The notes: generated by a model not told the origin, from the sequence alone. Positions 1 to 7,610 are shown, counted from the first letter of the stretch. The stretch: DNA of 64,000 nt from Actinomycetota bacterium (GCA_018268455.1 JAFDWM010000295.1:1-64000), one strand, 5' to 3'. Numbers and translations: made by a program.

Positions 1-93
1 TCACGTATGTGGCTCGGCAAGCCCGGAAACACCCGGCCTCGCAACCCACGGTCTACGCGAGAGGAGGCCCCAGGCTCAACTACCCATAGCGTC

Positions 94-99
94 TAGGCT
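94..99 (+). promoter_or_regulatory. -10 hexamer TAGGCT, leaderless geometry
   Basis: TAGGCT is followed by exactly 6 nt and then the ATG of an 11-codon leader ORF at 106, so transcription should begin at or next to that ATG. No convincing -35 box is visible. Confidence 0.55.
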
Positions 100-105
100 G
101 GAGTC

Positions 106-141
106 ATGATCCGCCTGCGACCGACGAGGAGCGGCGGATGA
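106..141 (+). CDS. 11-codon leader ORF coupled to the phosphatase gene
   Basis: This short frame encodes MIRLRPTRSGG and ends in a TGA that overlaps the next gene's ATG (ATGA at 138-141). Its ATG sits 6 nt after a -10-like hexamer, so it would be read from a leaderless mRNA. The peptide is Arg-rich and resembles nothing I know. The likely role is to deliver ribosomes to the phosphatase start by termination-reinitiation. That it is translated is inferred from geometry alone. Confidence 0.4.
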   Translation: MIRLRPTRSGG

Positions 142-842
142 CAGTGCTCGCGGTGCCCGGCATCACGAATCTGCGCGATGTCGGCGGCATGCCGGCCGGG
201 TCGTCGCGGATCCGCGAGGGGGTGCTGTTCCGGTCCGGCAATCTCGCGCACGCCGGTGCGGAGGCGCAGTCGTTCCTCGACGATCACGTGGTGCGGGTGA
301 TCGACCTGCGCGACGACGGCGAGGTGCGCGCCGAGCCGTGTGCGCTGCCTGGCCTGCGCATCGAACGCGTGCCGCTGTTCGCCGGATCCGTCACCTCGTT
401 CCTGCTCGGCGACGTCAGCCTCGCGGGCCTGTACCGGCACATCGTCGACGACGGCGCCGATCGGGTCGTGCAGGTGCTGCGCACCATCGCCGCCGGTGAG
501 CCGACTCTCGTGCACTGCACGCTCGGGAAAGATCGCACCGGGGTCAGCGTCGCCCTCGCGCTCGCCGCGGTCGGCGCCGATCGGGAGGCCATCGTGGACG
601 ATTACGCGCTCACCGCCTCGCAGTTGCCGGAGTCGCGCAATCGCGCGATCGCGAAGTGGCTCGAGGAGCGGCTGCCGATCGCCCACGACGCGATCGCCGT
701 CGCGACGCAGTCGCCCGCCCCGGTCATGCGCGATCTGCTGGACGGGATCGAGCAGCGTCACGGCTCGGTGGCCGACTACGTGCTCGGCGCCGGTCTGACC
801 GCGCACGAACTCGAGGCACTGGGGGAGTCGCTCGTCGCGTGA
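138..842 (+). CDS. Protein-tyrosine/serine phosphatase, DSP-like family
   Basis: This 234-residue cytoplasmic protein belongs to the bacterial tyrosine-protein phosphatases related to Mycobacterium PtpB. The signature is HCTLGKDRTG with nucleophile Cys127 and Arg133, giving the CX5R loop. The N-terminal GITNLRDVGG and the RSG segment near residue 33 are typical of the family. Such enzymes remove phosphate from phosphotyrosine, phosphoserine or phosphoinositides; the substrate here is unknown. The ATG at 138 has a purine-rich GAGGAG stretch about 6 nt upstream and overlaps the stop of the upstream leader ORF. The following gene starts 71 nt downstream with its own promoter, so this is probably a short transcription unit. 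Confidence 0.85.
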   Translation: MTVLAVPGITNLRDVGGMPAGSSRIREGVLFRSGNLAHAGAEAQSFLDDHVVRVIDLRDDGEVRAEPCALPGLRIERVPLFAGSVTSFLLGDVSLAGLYRHIVDDGADRVVQVLRTIAAGEPTLVHCTLGKDRTGVSVALALAAVGADREAIVDDYALTASQLPESRNRAIAKWLEERLPIAHDAIAVATQSPAPVMRDLLDGIEQRHGSVADYVLGAGLTAHELEALGESLVA

Positions 843-870
843 GCGCCGCGGCGGTGGTCGAGAGGCGGGG

Positions 871-889
871 ATAGGTTAGGCAACCCTTG
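871..889 (+). promoter_or_regulatory. Probable IdeR/DtxR-type iron box
   Basis: ATAGGTTAGGCAACCCTTG matches 14 of 19 positions of the DtxR/IdeR consensus TTAGGTTAGGCTAACCTAA, including an intact left half. It ends 9 nt before the -10 hexamer of the SIP-domain gene, where a bound iron-dependent repressor would block RNA polymerase. Consensus knowledge is from Corynebacterium and Mycobacterium; occupancy is inferred. Confidence 0.6.
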
Positions 890-898
890 GTCGGATGC

Positions 899-904
899 TA
901 TCGT
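899..904 (+). promoter_or_regulatory. -10 hexamer TATCGT for the SIP-domain gene
   Basis: TATCGT lies 9 nt before the ATG at 914, implying a leader of about 3 nt. The same 9-nt spacing is seen at argS and sua5 in this window. Confidence 0.4.
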
Positions 905-913
905 GGAAGCATC

Positions 914-1381
914 ATGACCACTGCGATCCAGCCCTCCGCACGCGCCGAGCGCCGCGCCGCACGTCGCTCCCGCAGGGCGCAGCACCTCATCGTCGCCGAC
1001 GAGTCGTCGCTGCCGGAGCTCGAGCTCGCGCTCGCGGCCCTGCCGCTGTGCGCCACAGGACGTGTCTTCGTCGAGGTGCCGGATGCCGACGCGATCGGCA
1101 CCGTCGCCGTCCCGCCGAGGATGATCGTGTCCTGGCTGCCGCGGGCGAGCCGACCGACCGCGTCGGGCCTCGGCCGCCGTTGCGCGGTGGGCGCCGCGGC
1201 ATCGCGGGCGGCGATCGCCTGGGCCGATGAGATGCTGTGCGACGGCGCCGAAGACGCCACGACCGTCACGCTGCTGGGCGGGTTCCTCGGCACGGCCGAC
1301 ATCGTCGAGCACCTGACCGATCGGCTCGGCATCGACGCGCAGCGGATCTCGGTACCGGAGCGCTTCGGTCTGCTCTCCTGA
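914..1381 (+). CDS. SIP-domain protein (siderophore-interacting C-terminal domain only)
   Basis: This 155-residue protein matches the NAD(P)H-binding C-terminal half of siderophore-interacting ferric reductases: a short basic N-terminus, then HLIVADESSLPEL, then RVFVEVPDA. The N-terminal FAD-binding domain of full-length SIP proteins (about 250-280 residues) is missing, so it cannot be a complete flavin reductase by itself. A role in iron handling is supported by the iron box just upstream. The ATG at 914 is preferred over an in-frame TTG at 887 because the TTG lies inside the iron box. It could act with a separate flavoprotein or have been repurposed. Confidence 0.75.
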   Translation: MTTAIQPSARAERRAARRSRRAQHLIVADESSLPELELALAALPLCATGRVFVEVPDADAIGTVAVPPRMIVSWLPRASRPTASGLGRRCAVGAAASRAAIAWADEMLCDGAEDATTVTLLGGFLGTADIVEHLTDRLGIDAQRISVPERFGLLS

Positions 1382-1392
1382 GGGCGCCGCCG

Positions 1393-1845
1393 TCAGCGCG
1401 GCAGGTAGTTGCCGTCCGCCAGGCCCGCCTCGATCTCGAAGCGGTTGCGCAGCGGATCCCGTCCGGCGAGCAGATAGAGCACCGGCATGAGGAATCCGTA
1501 GCGCAGCCACTGCTGCTGATGCATCGCCTCGTGACGCAGCACGCGGTCGTCGGGCTCGACATCGCCGGTGAGATAGCAGCCCGCGACGCAGACGCCGCCC
1601 CGGGCGAAGGTCCATTCGGGCATGCCGCGGAAGATCCACAGCCCCTGGCGGCGCTCGATGCGTCCGGTGCTCCACAGGCCACCCCAGATCCAGCCCACGG
1701 CCATGCCCCAGGCATAGCCGAGCCGACTGAGCGGCGAGCGCAGCAGGAAAGCGGGGATGCGCAGATCCGTGCGTCGTCCACGCTCCAGGATCCGCGCGGC
1801 CTCGGTGTGGACGGCGGCGATGCGGGCGCCGTCGCCCGCCCTCAC
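1393..1845 (-). CDS. Conserved actinobacterial protein with HExxH motif
   Basis: This 150-residue protein carries RHEAMHQQQW, an HExxH zinc-protease-type motif, beside hydrophobic stretches (GMAVGWIWGG and FLMPVLYLLAG) that suggest membrane association. A Cys pair (GGVCVAGCY) precedes the motif. I recognise the protein type from related actinobacteria but know no established function; names implying an Fe-S enzyme are not supported by this sequence. Its GTG start overlaps the stop of the upstream arginase-like gene (GTGA), so it is the last, translationally coupled gene of a four-gene minus-strand operon with a TPM protein and PspA. Confidence 0.7.
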   Translation of the reverse strand: MRAGDGARIAAVHTEAARILERGRRTDLRIPAFLLRSPLSRLGYAWGMAVGWIWGGLWSTGRIERRQGLWIFRGMPEWTFARGGVCVAGCYLTGDVEPDDRVLRHEAMHQQQWLRYGFLMPVLYLLAGRDPLRNRFEIEAGLADGNYLPR

Positions 1846-2654
1846 GCGAGGGCGCCGATCAGGCGCAGGATCGCGCCCAGGTCGTCGACCGCGTCAACGG
1901 GGGAGCGCGGTGCGAATCCGGCGATCGTGGCACCGGCGAGCGGCAGCCGCTCCCGCAGCGCCTTGACGGCGGCGACGACCTCTGCCGTGCGCAGACCGAA
2001 CGGCACCGCCGAGGAGACCCCGGCGAGCTCGGACGGATCCAGCACGTCGACATCGATGTGCACGTAGACGCGGGAGGCTCCGGTGGCGGCGACGGCCTCG
2101 GCCAGGGCCTGGGGATCGCCGAGCTCCTCGACGCGCGCGATACCGGATCCGGCGAGGTACGCGCTCTCCTCGTCGTCCTCCGCGCGGGCCCCGACGAGCA
2201 CGATGCGCTCCGCAGCGACGCCCTCCGGCGCCGCGGTCGGGAACGACTCGTGCCCGATCAGCGCACGCAGGGCCATGCCCGCGTAGGCGCCGGACGGGGA
2301 TGTCTGCGGGGTGTGCAGATCGGGATGAGCGTCGAGCCAGACGATGGCGACGTCGTGCAGCGGGCCCGGGAGGGAGGCGACCGCGGCGACGCTCACGCCG
2401 CAGTCACCTCCGACCACGAGCGTGGGCTCGGCGTGCGCCGTGATCGCTTCCTCGATGAGCTCCCGGGTGCGGCGCAGGCTGCTGAGCCGGTGCACCCCTG
2501 TGCCCTCGGCGTCGCCGGCCTCGAGCGGAACCTCCAGCACGGTCGTGCGCGCGCTGGGCAGGTCTCCGGCGATGGCGGCGGCGCCGTCGGTGAGCAGCAT
2601 CGCGCGCGGGGCAGGGGACCCCTGCCACTGCGGCACGACGAGGAAGCGGGTCAT
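1842..2654 (-). CDS. Arginase/agmatinase family protein (ureohydrolase)
   Basis: This 270-residue enzyme has the ureohydrolase metal-binding motifs in order: GGDCGVS near residue 82, DAHPDLHTP near 110 and HIDVDVLDP near 200. These supply the His and Asp ligands of the binuclear manganese centre. The family hydrolyses arginine, agmatine, formiminoglutamate or related guanidino compounds; the substrate cannot be told from the motifs. The ATG lies one nucleotide after the pspA stop (TGAGATG), so the gene is cotranscribed with pspA, an unusual neighbour for a catabolic enzyme. No other arginine genes are nearby. Confidence 0.85.
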   Translation of the reverse strand: MTRFLVVPQWQGSPAPRAMLLTDGAAAIAGDLPSARTTVLEVPLEAGDAEGTGVHRLSSLRRTRELIEEAITAHAEPTLVVGGDCGVSVAAVASLPGPLHDVAIVWLDAHPDLHTPQTSPSGAYAGMALRALIGHESFPTAAPEGVAAERIVLVGARAEDDEESAYLAGSGIARVEELGDPQALAEAVAATGASRVYVHIDVDVLDPSELAGVSSAVPFGLRTAEVVAAVKALRERLPLAGATIAGFAPRSPVDAVDDLGAILRLIGALA

Positions 2655-2655
2655 C

Positions 2656-3396
2656 TCAGCCCTCGAGCGCTTCCTGCGGCTTGGCCGAACCGGCCTTCAG
2701 CTCGGCCAGGCGCGCCTCGACCTCGGTCAGCTGGCCGATGTCTTCGAGGCTCTCGAACTGCGCGTCGAGGCTGGAAGCCGCAAGCTCCGCCTTGCCCTGG
2801 GCGAGAGCCTCCTGCCGGCGCACCTTGTCCTCGAAGCGTCCCAGCTCGCTGGTGGGGTCGAGCACGTTGATCGACGACACGGCGTCCTGCACCTTGGTCT
2901 GCGCCTCGGCGACCTTGGCGCGGGCGAGCAGCTCGCTGCGCTTGTTCTTCAGCTCGCCGAGCTTCTCCTTCATCGTGCTCAGCCCGGTCTTGAGCTTGTC
3001 GACGATCTCGGTCTGGGCCGCGATCTGCGGCTCGGCCGTCTTCGCCTCCTGCTCGGAGCTGATCTGACGCTGCAGCGCGACCTTGGCGAGGTTGTCGAAC
3101 TTGTCGGCATCGGGCGTGTTGCCGCCGGCGCGCAGCTCGTCGGCCTTGCGGCTGGCGGCGAGCGCCTTGTTGCCCCATTCCGCGGCGGACTGCACGTCCT
3201 CCTGGTGGTCGCGCTCGAGCAGGCGCAGATTGCCGATGGTCTCGGCGATCGCCGATTCCGCGTCGGCGATGTTGTTCGTGTAATCGCGGACGAGCTGGTC
3301 GATCATCTTCTGCGGATCCTCGGCGGAGTCGAGGAGGGCGTTGATGTTGGCCTTCACCAGAGTGGAGATGCGGCCGAAGATGGACTGCTTGGTCAT
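2656..3396 (-). CDS. pspA: PspA/IM30 family membrane-stress protein
   Basis: This 246-residue protein is almost wholly charged alpha-helix and coiled coil, as expected of PspA/Vipp1. It opens with MTKQSIFGRISTLVKANINA, an amphipathic helix for membrane binding, followed by the family segment EDPQKMIDQLVRDY. PspA proteins assemble on the inner leaflet and stabilise damaged membranes. The ATG at 3396 is chosen because GGAAAGGA precedes it by about 6 nt; the frame stays open upstream only through the Gly-rich-coding region of the preceding gene. It lies 58 nt after the TPM-protein gene in one operon, a pairing that suggests an envelope-stress module. Confidence 0.9.
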   Translation of the reverse strand: MTKQSIFGRISTLVKANINALLDSAEDPQKMIDQLVRDYTNNIADAESAIAETIGNLRLLERDHQEDVQSAAEWGNKALAASRKADELRAGGNTPDADKFDNLAKVALQRQISSEQEAKTAEPQIAAQTEIVDKLKTGLSTMKEKLGELKNKRSELLARAKVAEAQTKVQDAVSSINVLDPTSELGRFEDKVRRQEALAQGKAELAASSLDAQFESLEDIGQLTEVEARLAELKAGSAKPQEALEG

Positions 3397-3454
3397 GGGA
3401 TGTCCTTTCCAGATTTCCGGTCGAGATGGTCGTGCGAGGAAGTGATGAATGGAG

Positions 3455-5473
3455 TCAGAAGCGGCCGCCCGATCCGCCGCGTCCGCCGCCGCCGAAGCTC
3501 GACGGCCGGTCGCCTCCGCCTCCGCCGCCGCCGGCCCAGCCGCCGCCACCGCCGCCTCCCCAGCCGCCGCCGCCGCGGTTGCCGCCGCCGGAGAGGATGC
3601 CGCCGATGATGCCGCCGAGGATCGCGTCGCCCATGCCGCTGCTGCGGCCGCCGCCTCCCCAGCTTCCGCCTCCGCCGCCTCCCCAGGAGTCGATCGACCC
3701 GGCGGCGAGCTGCGTGGCCTCGCGCGCGAGCGCGATCGCCCGCTGCGCATGTTGCAGGGCCGTGGCCGGGTCGGCGACGCGCGCCGCTTCGGCCTGGTCG
3801 TACTCGGCGGAGGCCTGTGCGGCCCTGGTGCGGGCGTCGGCGCCGATCGCGCCGCGGTGCGTGGTGATGTAGCCGTTCGCCGTCGAGATCTCGGCGCGCG
3901 CCTGCGTCATCGTCTGCTCCAGCACCTGCTGGGCGCGCTCCGCCTGCTGCTGAGCGTTGCGGATGCCGTCGACGGTGCTGTCGATGCGCGTGTTGGCAGC
4001 GGTGAGCGACTCCAGCACCGCTTGCGGGCGGCGCCCCGTGCCGGTCGCATCGGTGCGGGCCTGGTCGAGCGCGGTGCGGGTCGCGGCGACCGCGGCGCTC
4101 AGCTCGGCGGACGCGGGCAGGGCGGCGGCACCGGCGAGATCCTGCTCGAGGTCGGCGATCAGCGCCTTGGACTGCTCCTCGGCGGCGGCCAGGTCGCTCT
4201 GCAGCGCCGTGATGGATCCGGCGAGCTGACCCGCCTGCAGCACGCCCTCCTCTCCGGTGCGGATCGCGAAGGCCGCCTGGCCGCGCTCGCCCGTGCTGAT
4301 GAGCTGCTCGGCCTCGGCGATGTGTGTGTCGGCGAGCTGGAGGCGGCTCGCGGCCTCGGCCGGGTTGGCGCTGACGGTGGTGAGTGCGGATGCGTCGTAG
4401 ATCGCGGCAAGGGCCTGCAGCGCGGCCGGTGCGGCGGCGACGGCGGCGGCGACCGAACTGCGGTGCTGCTTGAGCGCGGTGAGCGCCGACTCGGCGTTCT
4501 TCTCGAGGTCGCGCAGCTCGGTGAAGGCTGCCACGTTCGCGTCCAGTGCGCTGTCGGCGGACTCGCAGAGGCGGATGATCTGCAGATGCCATGCCCGGCG
4601 CTGCTCATCGGTGTCCGGCACCTCGTCGTCGAGCTTCTGCCGCAGTGAGAACGCTTCGTCGAGCTTCGCCTTCGCCTCGGCGACCACTTCGGTGAAGGTG
4701 CTCGTCGCGGCATCGCCGAACTGGGCGGTCGCGAAGCCGAGGTCCTCGGTGGACGAGGTGATCGCGTCGTCGGTGTGCACGAGGGCGAGTCCGGCGCGCT
4801 TGGCGAGCTCCTCGTCGCTGATCGCGTCGAGCGGGTCGCCGGTCGGATCCGGCTTGGCCTGCTTCACCCGTGCGGCGGCACGGCGGCGCATCGAGACGAG
4901 CACGATGATCGCGACGATGATCGCGATCACGCACAGCACGATCAGCAGGATCCCGCCGAGGTCGAATCCGCCCGCGCCCTGACCCTCGAATCCGGCGGCG
5001 GCGGTGTGCACGGCGCCCGCCCAGTCGCCGGCACGGAGGTCGTTCACGAGCGAGCTCGAGATCTCGTCGACGCGGGAGAGCGGCACGGGTCCCGCCTTGT
5101 CGGCGGAGAGGTAGTACTGTCTGGCGCTCGTGGCGATCGCGAGCAGGTACTGATGCTGACCCAGCCCGTTGTCGTTGGCGACCTGGTTCGTCCACTCCTG
5201 GCTGTTGGCAGGGTTTGTGAACTCGTCGACGAGGACGACGAAGAGCTGGATGTTCCGGGAGCTGCTGAGAGCATCGAGGCGGTCGTCGAGCTCGCTCGTC
5301 TGGGCCGCGCTCAGCACACCCGCCTCGTCGTTGACGAAGCCGGATCCGAGCTTCACCGGCGCCGTCGCCGGCACGGTGGTCTCCGCGGTGGCGGCGAGGG
5401 CCGGAGCGCCGAGCAGCCACATGCCGAGCACGCCCAGTACCGCTCCGACGACGACTGCCCACCGTGCGCGCAT
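3455..5473 (-). CDS. TPM-domain secreted/membrane protein with coiled coil and Gly-rich tail
   Basis: This 672-residue protein has a signal peptide (residues 1-28, ending ALAA), an extracytoplasmic TPM domain (about 45-165, with DEAGVL and YYLSADKAG), one membrane segment (about 175-197), and a long Ala/Glu-rich cytoplasmic coiled coil. The tail from about 595 is Gly/Trp/Ser-rich and contains a hydrophobic GIIGGIL stretch. TPM domains occur in plant and bacterial proteins tied to photosystem repair, phosphatase activity or envelope maintenance. GGGAGGAG precedes the ATG. It is first in the operon with pspA, so I infer a sensor or scaffold for PspA. The extreme GC of the tail explains long open frames on the other strand. 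Confidence 0.8.
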   Translation of the reverse strand: MRARWAVVVGAVLGVLGMWLLGAPALAATAETTVPATAPVKLGSGFVNDEAGVLSAAQTSELDDRLDALSSSRNIQLFVVLVDEFTNPANSQEWTNQVANDNGLGQHQYLLAIATSARQYYLSADKAGPVPLSRVDEISSSLVNDLRAGDWAGAVHTAAAGFEGQGAGGFDLGGILLIVLCVIAIIVAIIVLVSMRRRAAARVKQAKPDPTGDPLDAISDEELAKRAGLALVHTDDAITSSTEDLGFATAQFGDAATSTFTEVVAEAKAKLDEAFSLRQKLDDEVPDTDEQRRAWHLQIIRLCESADSALDANVAAFTELRDLEKNAESALTALKQHRSSVAAAVAAAPAALQALAAIYDASALTTVSANPAEAASRLQLADTHIAEAEQLISTGERGQAAFAIRTGEEGVLQAGQLAGSITALQSDLAAAEEQSKALIADLEQDLAGAAALPASAELSAAVAATRTALDQARTDATGTGRRPQAVLESLTAANTRIDSTVDGIRNAQQQAERAQQVLEQTMTQARAEISTANGYITTHRGAIGADARTRAAQASAEYDQAEAARVADPATALQHAQRAIALAREATQLAAGSIDSWGGGGGGSWGGGGRSSGMGDAILGGIIGGILSGGGNRGGGGWGGGGGGGWAGGGGGGGDRPSSFGGGGRGGSGGRF

Positions 5474-5511
5474 CCTCGCTCCTCCCCCGGGTCCGGAAGG
5501 GCCCTGGAGCG

Positions 5512-5517
5512 AGTCTA
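5512..5517 (-). promoter_or_regulatory. -10 hexamer TAGACT for the TPM-pspA operon
   Basis: Read on the minus strand, TAGACT lies about 38 nt before the TPM gene ATG, leaving room for a leader with a good ribosome-binding site. It is only 2 bp from the divergent -10 of the DUF3097 gene. Confidence 0.45.
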
Positions 5518-5519
5518 GC

Positions 5520-5525
5520 TAGGCT
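5520..5525 (+). promoter_or_regulatory. -10 hexamer TAGGCT for the DUF3097 gene
   Basis: TAGGCT ends 7 nt before the ATG at 5533, a near-leaderless arrangement. It abuts the opposing -10 at 5512-5517. Confidence 0.55.
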
Positions 5526-5532
5526 GATCACG

Positions 5533-6372
5533 ATGGACGACAGATACGGATCCGATGTGCTCGCCGCCGGTTGGCGCGAGCGCGGCGCGAAGGTGGCCAC
5601 CGATGTTCCGGCGGAGCGCGATCTCGTGGTCGAGGTCGCCGTGGACGGCTTCTGCGGTGCGGTCACCCGCATCGAGGGCGGCCAGGTGGAGCTCGAGGAC
5701 TTCCGCGGGCGGCGCCGGCTGTTCCCGATGGGGGCGGGGTTCATGATCGACGGCGAGCCGGTGCGACTCGTGCATCCTGCGCGTGCGCAGGAGGGGTCGC
5801 GGCGTACGGCGTCCGGGTCGTTCGCCGTCGCCGACGCCAGGGCGCGCACGGCGCTGCCCAGCCGGATCCTGGTCGAGGGGCGCCACGACGCCGAGCTCGT
5901 GGAGAAGGTGTGGGGCCACGACCTGCGGGTCGAGGGCGTCGTCGTCGAGTACCTGCAGGGTGTCGACCTGCTGGAGGAGCTGCTCGTCGAGGCTCCGCCG
6001 CGCCGCGACCGGCGTTACGGCGTGCTCGTCGACCATCTGGTGCCGGGGTCGAAGGAGACGCGGATCGTCGAGCAGATCCTGCGCGGCCCGCACGGGAAGC
6101 ACCTGCGCATCGTCGGTCACCCCTATATCGATGTCTGGCAGTGTGTGACGCCCGCGGCGATGGGCATCGCAGCCTGGCCGCAGATCCCGCGCGGCACCGA
6201 CTGGAAGATCGGGATCTGCCGTGCGTTCGGCTGGCCGGCGGCGTCGCAGGCTGACATCGCACACGCTTGGAAGCGGATCCTCTCGCGCGTGAGCAGCTAC
6301 CGCGACCTCGAGCCGTCCCTGCTGGGCCGCGTCGAGGAGCTCATCGACTTCGTCACGGAGCCGCTGTCATGA
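5533..6372 (+). CDS. DUF3097 family protein
   Basis: This 279-residue protein matches the actinobacterial family DUF3097. It has an N-terminal beta-rich part (GGQVELEDFRGRRRLFPMG), then a Toprim-like core beginning ILVEGRHDAELVEKVWG and including GVLVDHLVPGSKE, and a C-terminal segment rich in Trp. The acidic residues in the EGRHD and LVDHL stretches resemble the metal-binding core of Toprim/OLD nucleic-acid enzymes, but no activity is established. The ATG at 5533 is set by the -10 hexamer 7 nt upstream. Its stop overlaps an ATG (ATGA at 6369), but the better start for trmB is 78 nt further on. Confidence 0.75.
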   Translation: MDDRYGSDVLAAGWRERGAKVATDVPAERDLVVEVAVDGFCGAVTRIEGGQVELEDFRGRRRLFPMGAGFMIDGEPVRLVHPARAQEGSRRTASGSFAVADARARTALPSRILVEGRHDAELVEKVWGHDLRVEGVVVEYLQGVDLLEELLVEAPPRRDRRYGVLVDHLVPGSKETRIVEQILRGPHGKHLRIVGHPYIDVWQCVTPAAMGIAAWPQIPRGTDWKIGICRAFGWPAASQADIAHAWKRILSRVSSYRDLEPSLLGRVEELIDFVTEPLS

Positions 6373-6434
6373 GCGGACGGTCGGCCCGCGGGGCCGGACG
6401 TGCGCCGCTTCCCTCGCCCGCCGGAGCCGCCGGA

Positions 6435-6440
6435 TACCCT
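6435..6440 (+). promoter_or_regulatory. -10 hexamer TACCCT, leaderless geometry
   Basis: TACCCT is followed by 6 nt and the trmB ATG at 6447. This decides the trmB start over an ATG at 6369. Confidence 0.5.
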
Positions 6441-6446
6441 GGAGGG

Positions 6447-7172
6447 ATGCCCGAACCCCGCGCCTTCCGTGACGAGCCGGTCTCCTTCGTGCGCCGCAGC
6501 GGCCGCATGTCCGAGGCGCAGGAGCGTGCCTTCGCGGAACTCGCGGGGTTCTACGTGCTCGACGTGCCGCGCGACGTGGCCTGGACCTCGGTGCACCCCG
6601 AGGCGCGCCTCGATCCGGCCGTCGCCTACGGGCGCACCGCGCCGCTGACCGTGGAGATCGGCTCGGGGCAGGGGCATGCGATCGTGGCGGCAGCGGGTGC
6701 GAACCCGGAGCGCGACTTCCTCGCCGTCGAGGTGTTCCGCGCCGGGCTCGCCCGCACCATGCTGGACGCCGACCGCGACGGCGTGCGCAATCTCCGGCTC
6801 GTGGAGGCCAACGCGCCCGAGGTGCTGTCCACCTTCCTGCCGGGCGGATCCGTCGACGAGGCGTGGATCTTCTTCCCGGATCCCTGGCACAAGAAGCGGC
6901 ACACCAAGCGCCGTCTCGTACGGCCCGGCTTCGGCGCGACGGCGGGTGCCGCTCTCCGCGACGGCGGCCTTCTCCGCCTCGCCACCGACTGGGAGGACTA
7001 TGCGCTGCAGATGCGCGAGGTGCTCGACGACGCGCCCGAGTTCGAGCGCGCGTTCGAGGGGGAGTGGGCGGAGCGCTTCGACGGCCGCGTCATGACGGCG
7101 TTCGAACGCAAGGGCATCGCGAAGGGGCGCGACATCCGCGACCTGACGTATCGCCGCCTCGCGCGGGCCTGA
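6447..7172 (+). CDS. trmB: tRNA (guanine-N7-)-methyltransferase
   Basis: TrmB methylates G46 in the variable loop of tRNAs using S-adenosylmethionine. This 241-residue protein shows SAM motif I (VEIGSGQGHAIV) and the family signature PDPWHKKRHTKRRL, with the catalytic/tRNA-binding region towards the C-terminus (FERKGIAKG). The N-terminus from MPEPRAFRDEPVSFVRR matches actinobacterial TrmB. An in-frame ATG at 6369 would add 26 low-complexity residues and overlap the upstream stop; the -10 hexamer 6 nt before 6447 favours the shorter form. Both could be made, one from readthrough transcription. Confidence 0.9.
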   Translation: MPEPRAFRDEPVSFVRRSGRMSEAQERAFAELAGFYVLDVPRDVAWTSVHPEARLDPAVAYGRTAPLTVEIGSGQGHAIVAAAGANPERDFLAVEVFRAGLARTMLDADRDGVRNLRLVEANAPEVLSTFLPGGSVDEAWIFFPDPWHKKRHTKRRLVRPGFGATAGAALRDGGLLRLATDWEDYALQMREVLDDAPEFERAFEGEWAERFDGRVMTAFERKGIAKGRDIRDLTYRRLARA

Positions 7173-7208
7173 CCGGGCGCGCCTTCGACGCCCGGCCGCG
7201 TCGCACGG

Positions 7209-7214
7209 CAGAAT
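7209..7214 (+). promoter_or_regulatory. -10 hexamer CAGAAT, leaderless geometry
   Basis: CAGAAT, a one-base variant of TAGAAT, ends 6 nt before the DUF1304 ATG at 7221. Confidence 0.45.
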
Positions 7215-7220
7215 CGGGCC

Positions 7221-7610
7221 ATGCTCACCGTCATCGGGACCGTGTTCGCCGGCGTCGCCGCCCTGATCCACGTGTACATCTTCGTGCTCGAGTCCGTGCG
7301 CTGGACGCACCCCTCGACGCGGCGGATCTTCGGTACCAGTGCCGAGGACGCGCAGACCACCAGGCCGCTGGCGTTCAACCAGGGCTTCTACAACCTGTTC
7401 CTCGCGGCCATCGTGATCATTGGAATGATCCTGCAGCCCACGGTGTCCGCGCCGGTCGGCTGGTCGCTGATGATGGCCGGCGTCGGATCGATGCTCGGTG
7501 CGGCGCTCGTGCTGATCCTGTCTGATCGTACCAAGGTCAGGGCGGCGACCGTGCAGGGCCTGTTCCCCCTCCTGGCCGTGGCGCTGTTGCTTGCGGGAGT
7601 GCTGTTCTGA
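7221..7610 (+). CDS. DUF1304 small membrane protein
   Basis: This 129-residue protein has four predicted membrane helices and matches DUF1304: HVYIFVLESVRWT near the start, a conserved FNQGFYNLFLA segment in the middle, and small-residue-rich helices after it. Its function is unknown; the size is typical of the family. The start lies at a leaderless-type promoter. It is flanked by unrelated genes, and the next gene is convergent 34 nt away, with only a weak 6-bp hairpin between them. Confidence 0.8.
   Translation: MLTVIGTVFAGVAALIHVYIFVLESVRWTHPSTRRIFGTSAEDAQTTRPLAFNQGFYNLFLAAIVIIGMILQPTVSAPVGWSLMMAGVGSMLGAALVLILSDRTKVRAATVQGLFPLLAVALLLAGVLF

Noticed and set aside
20..70. GGCCTC/GAGGCC inverted repeat near the left edge as a terminator or operator
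   Set aside because: Only 6 bp with a 23-nt loop, expected by chance at this GC content.
3460..3680. Repetitive GCC/CCG tract that looks like a tandem repeat
   Set aside because: It encodes the Gly-rich tail of the TPM protein; units are irregular and explained by protein composition, not by a DNA repeat element.
3449..4648. Long open frame opposite the TPM gene
   Set aside because: It results from the Gly-rich and Ala-rich coding of the real gene, which reads as Ala/Pro/Arg on the other strand.
6369..6446. ATG at 6369 overlapping the DUF3097 stop as the trmB start
   Set aside because: The added 26 residues are low-complexity, and the -10 hexamer exactly 6 nt before 6447 fits the pattern seen at many other genes; it remains possible as a minor form.
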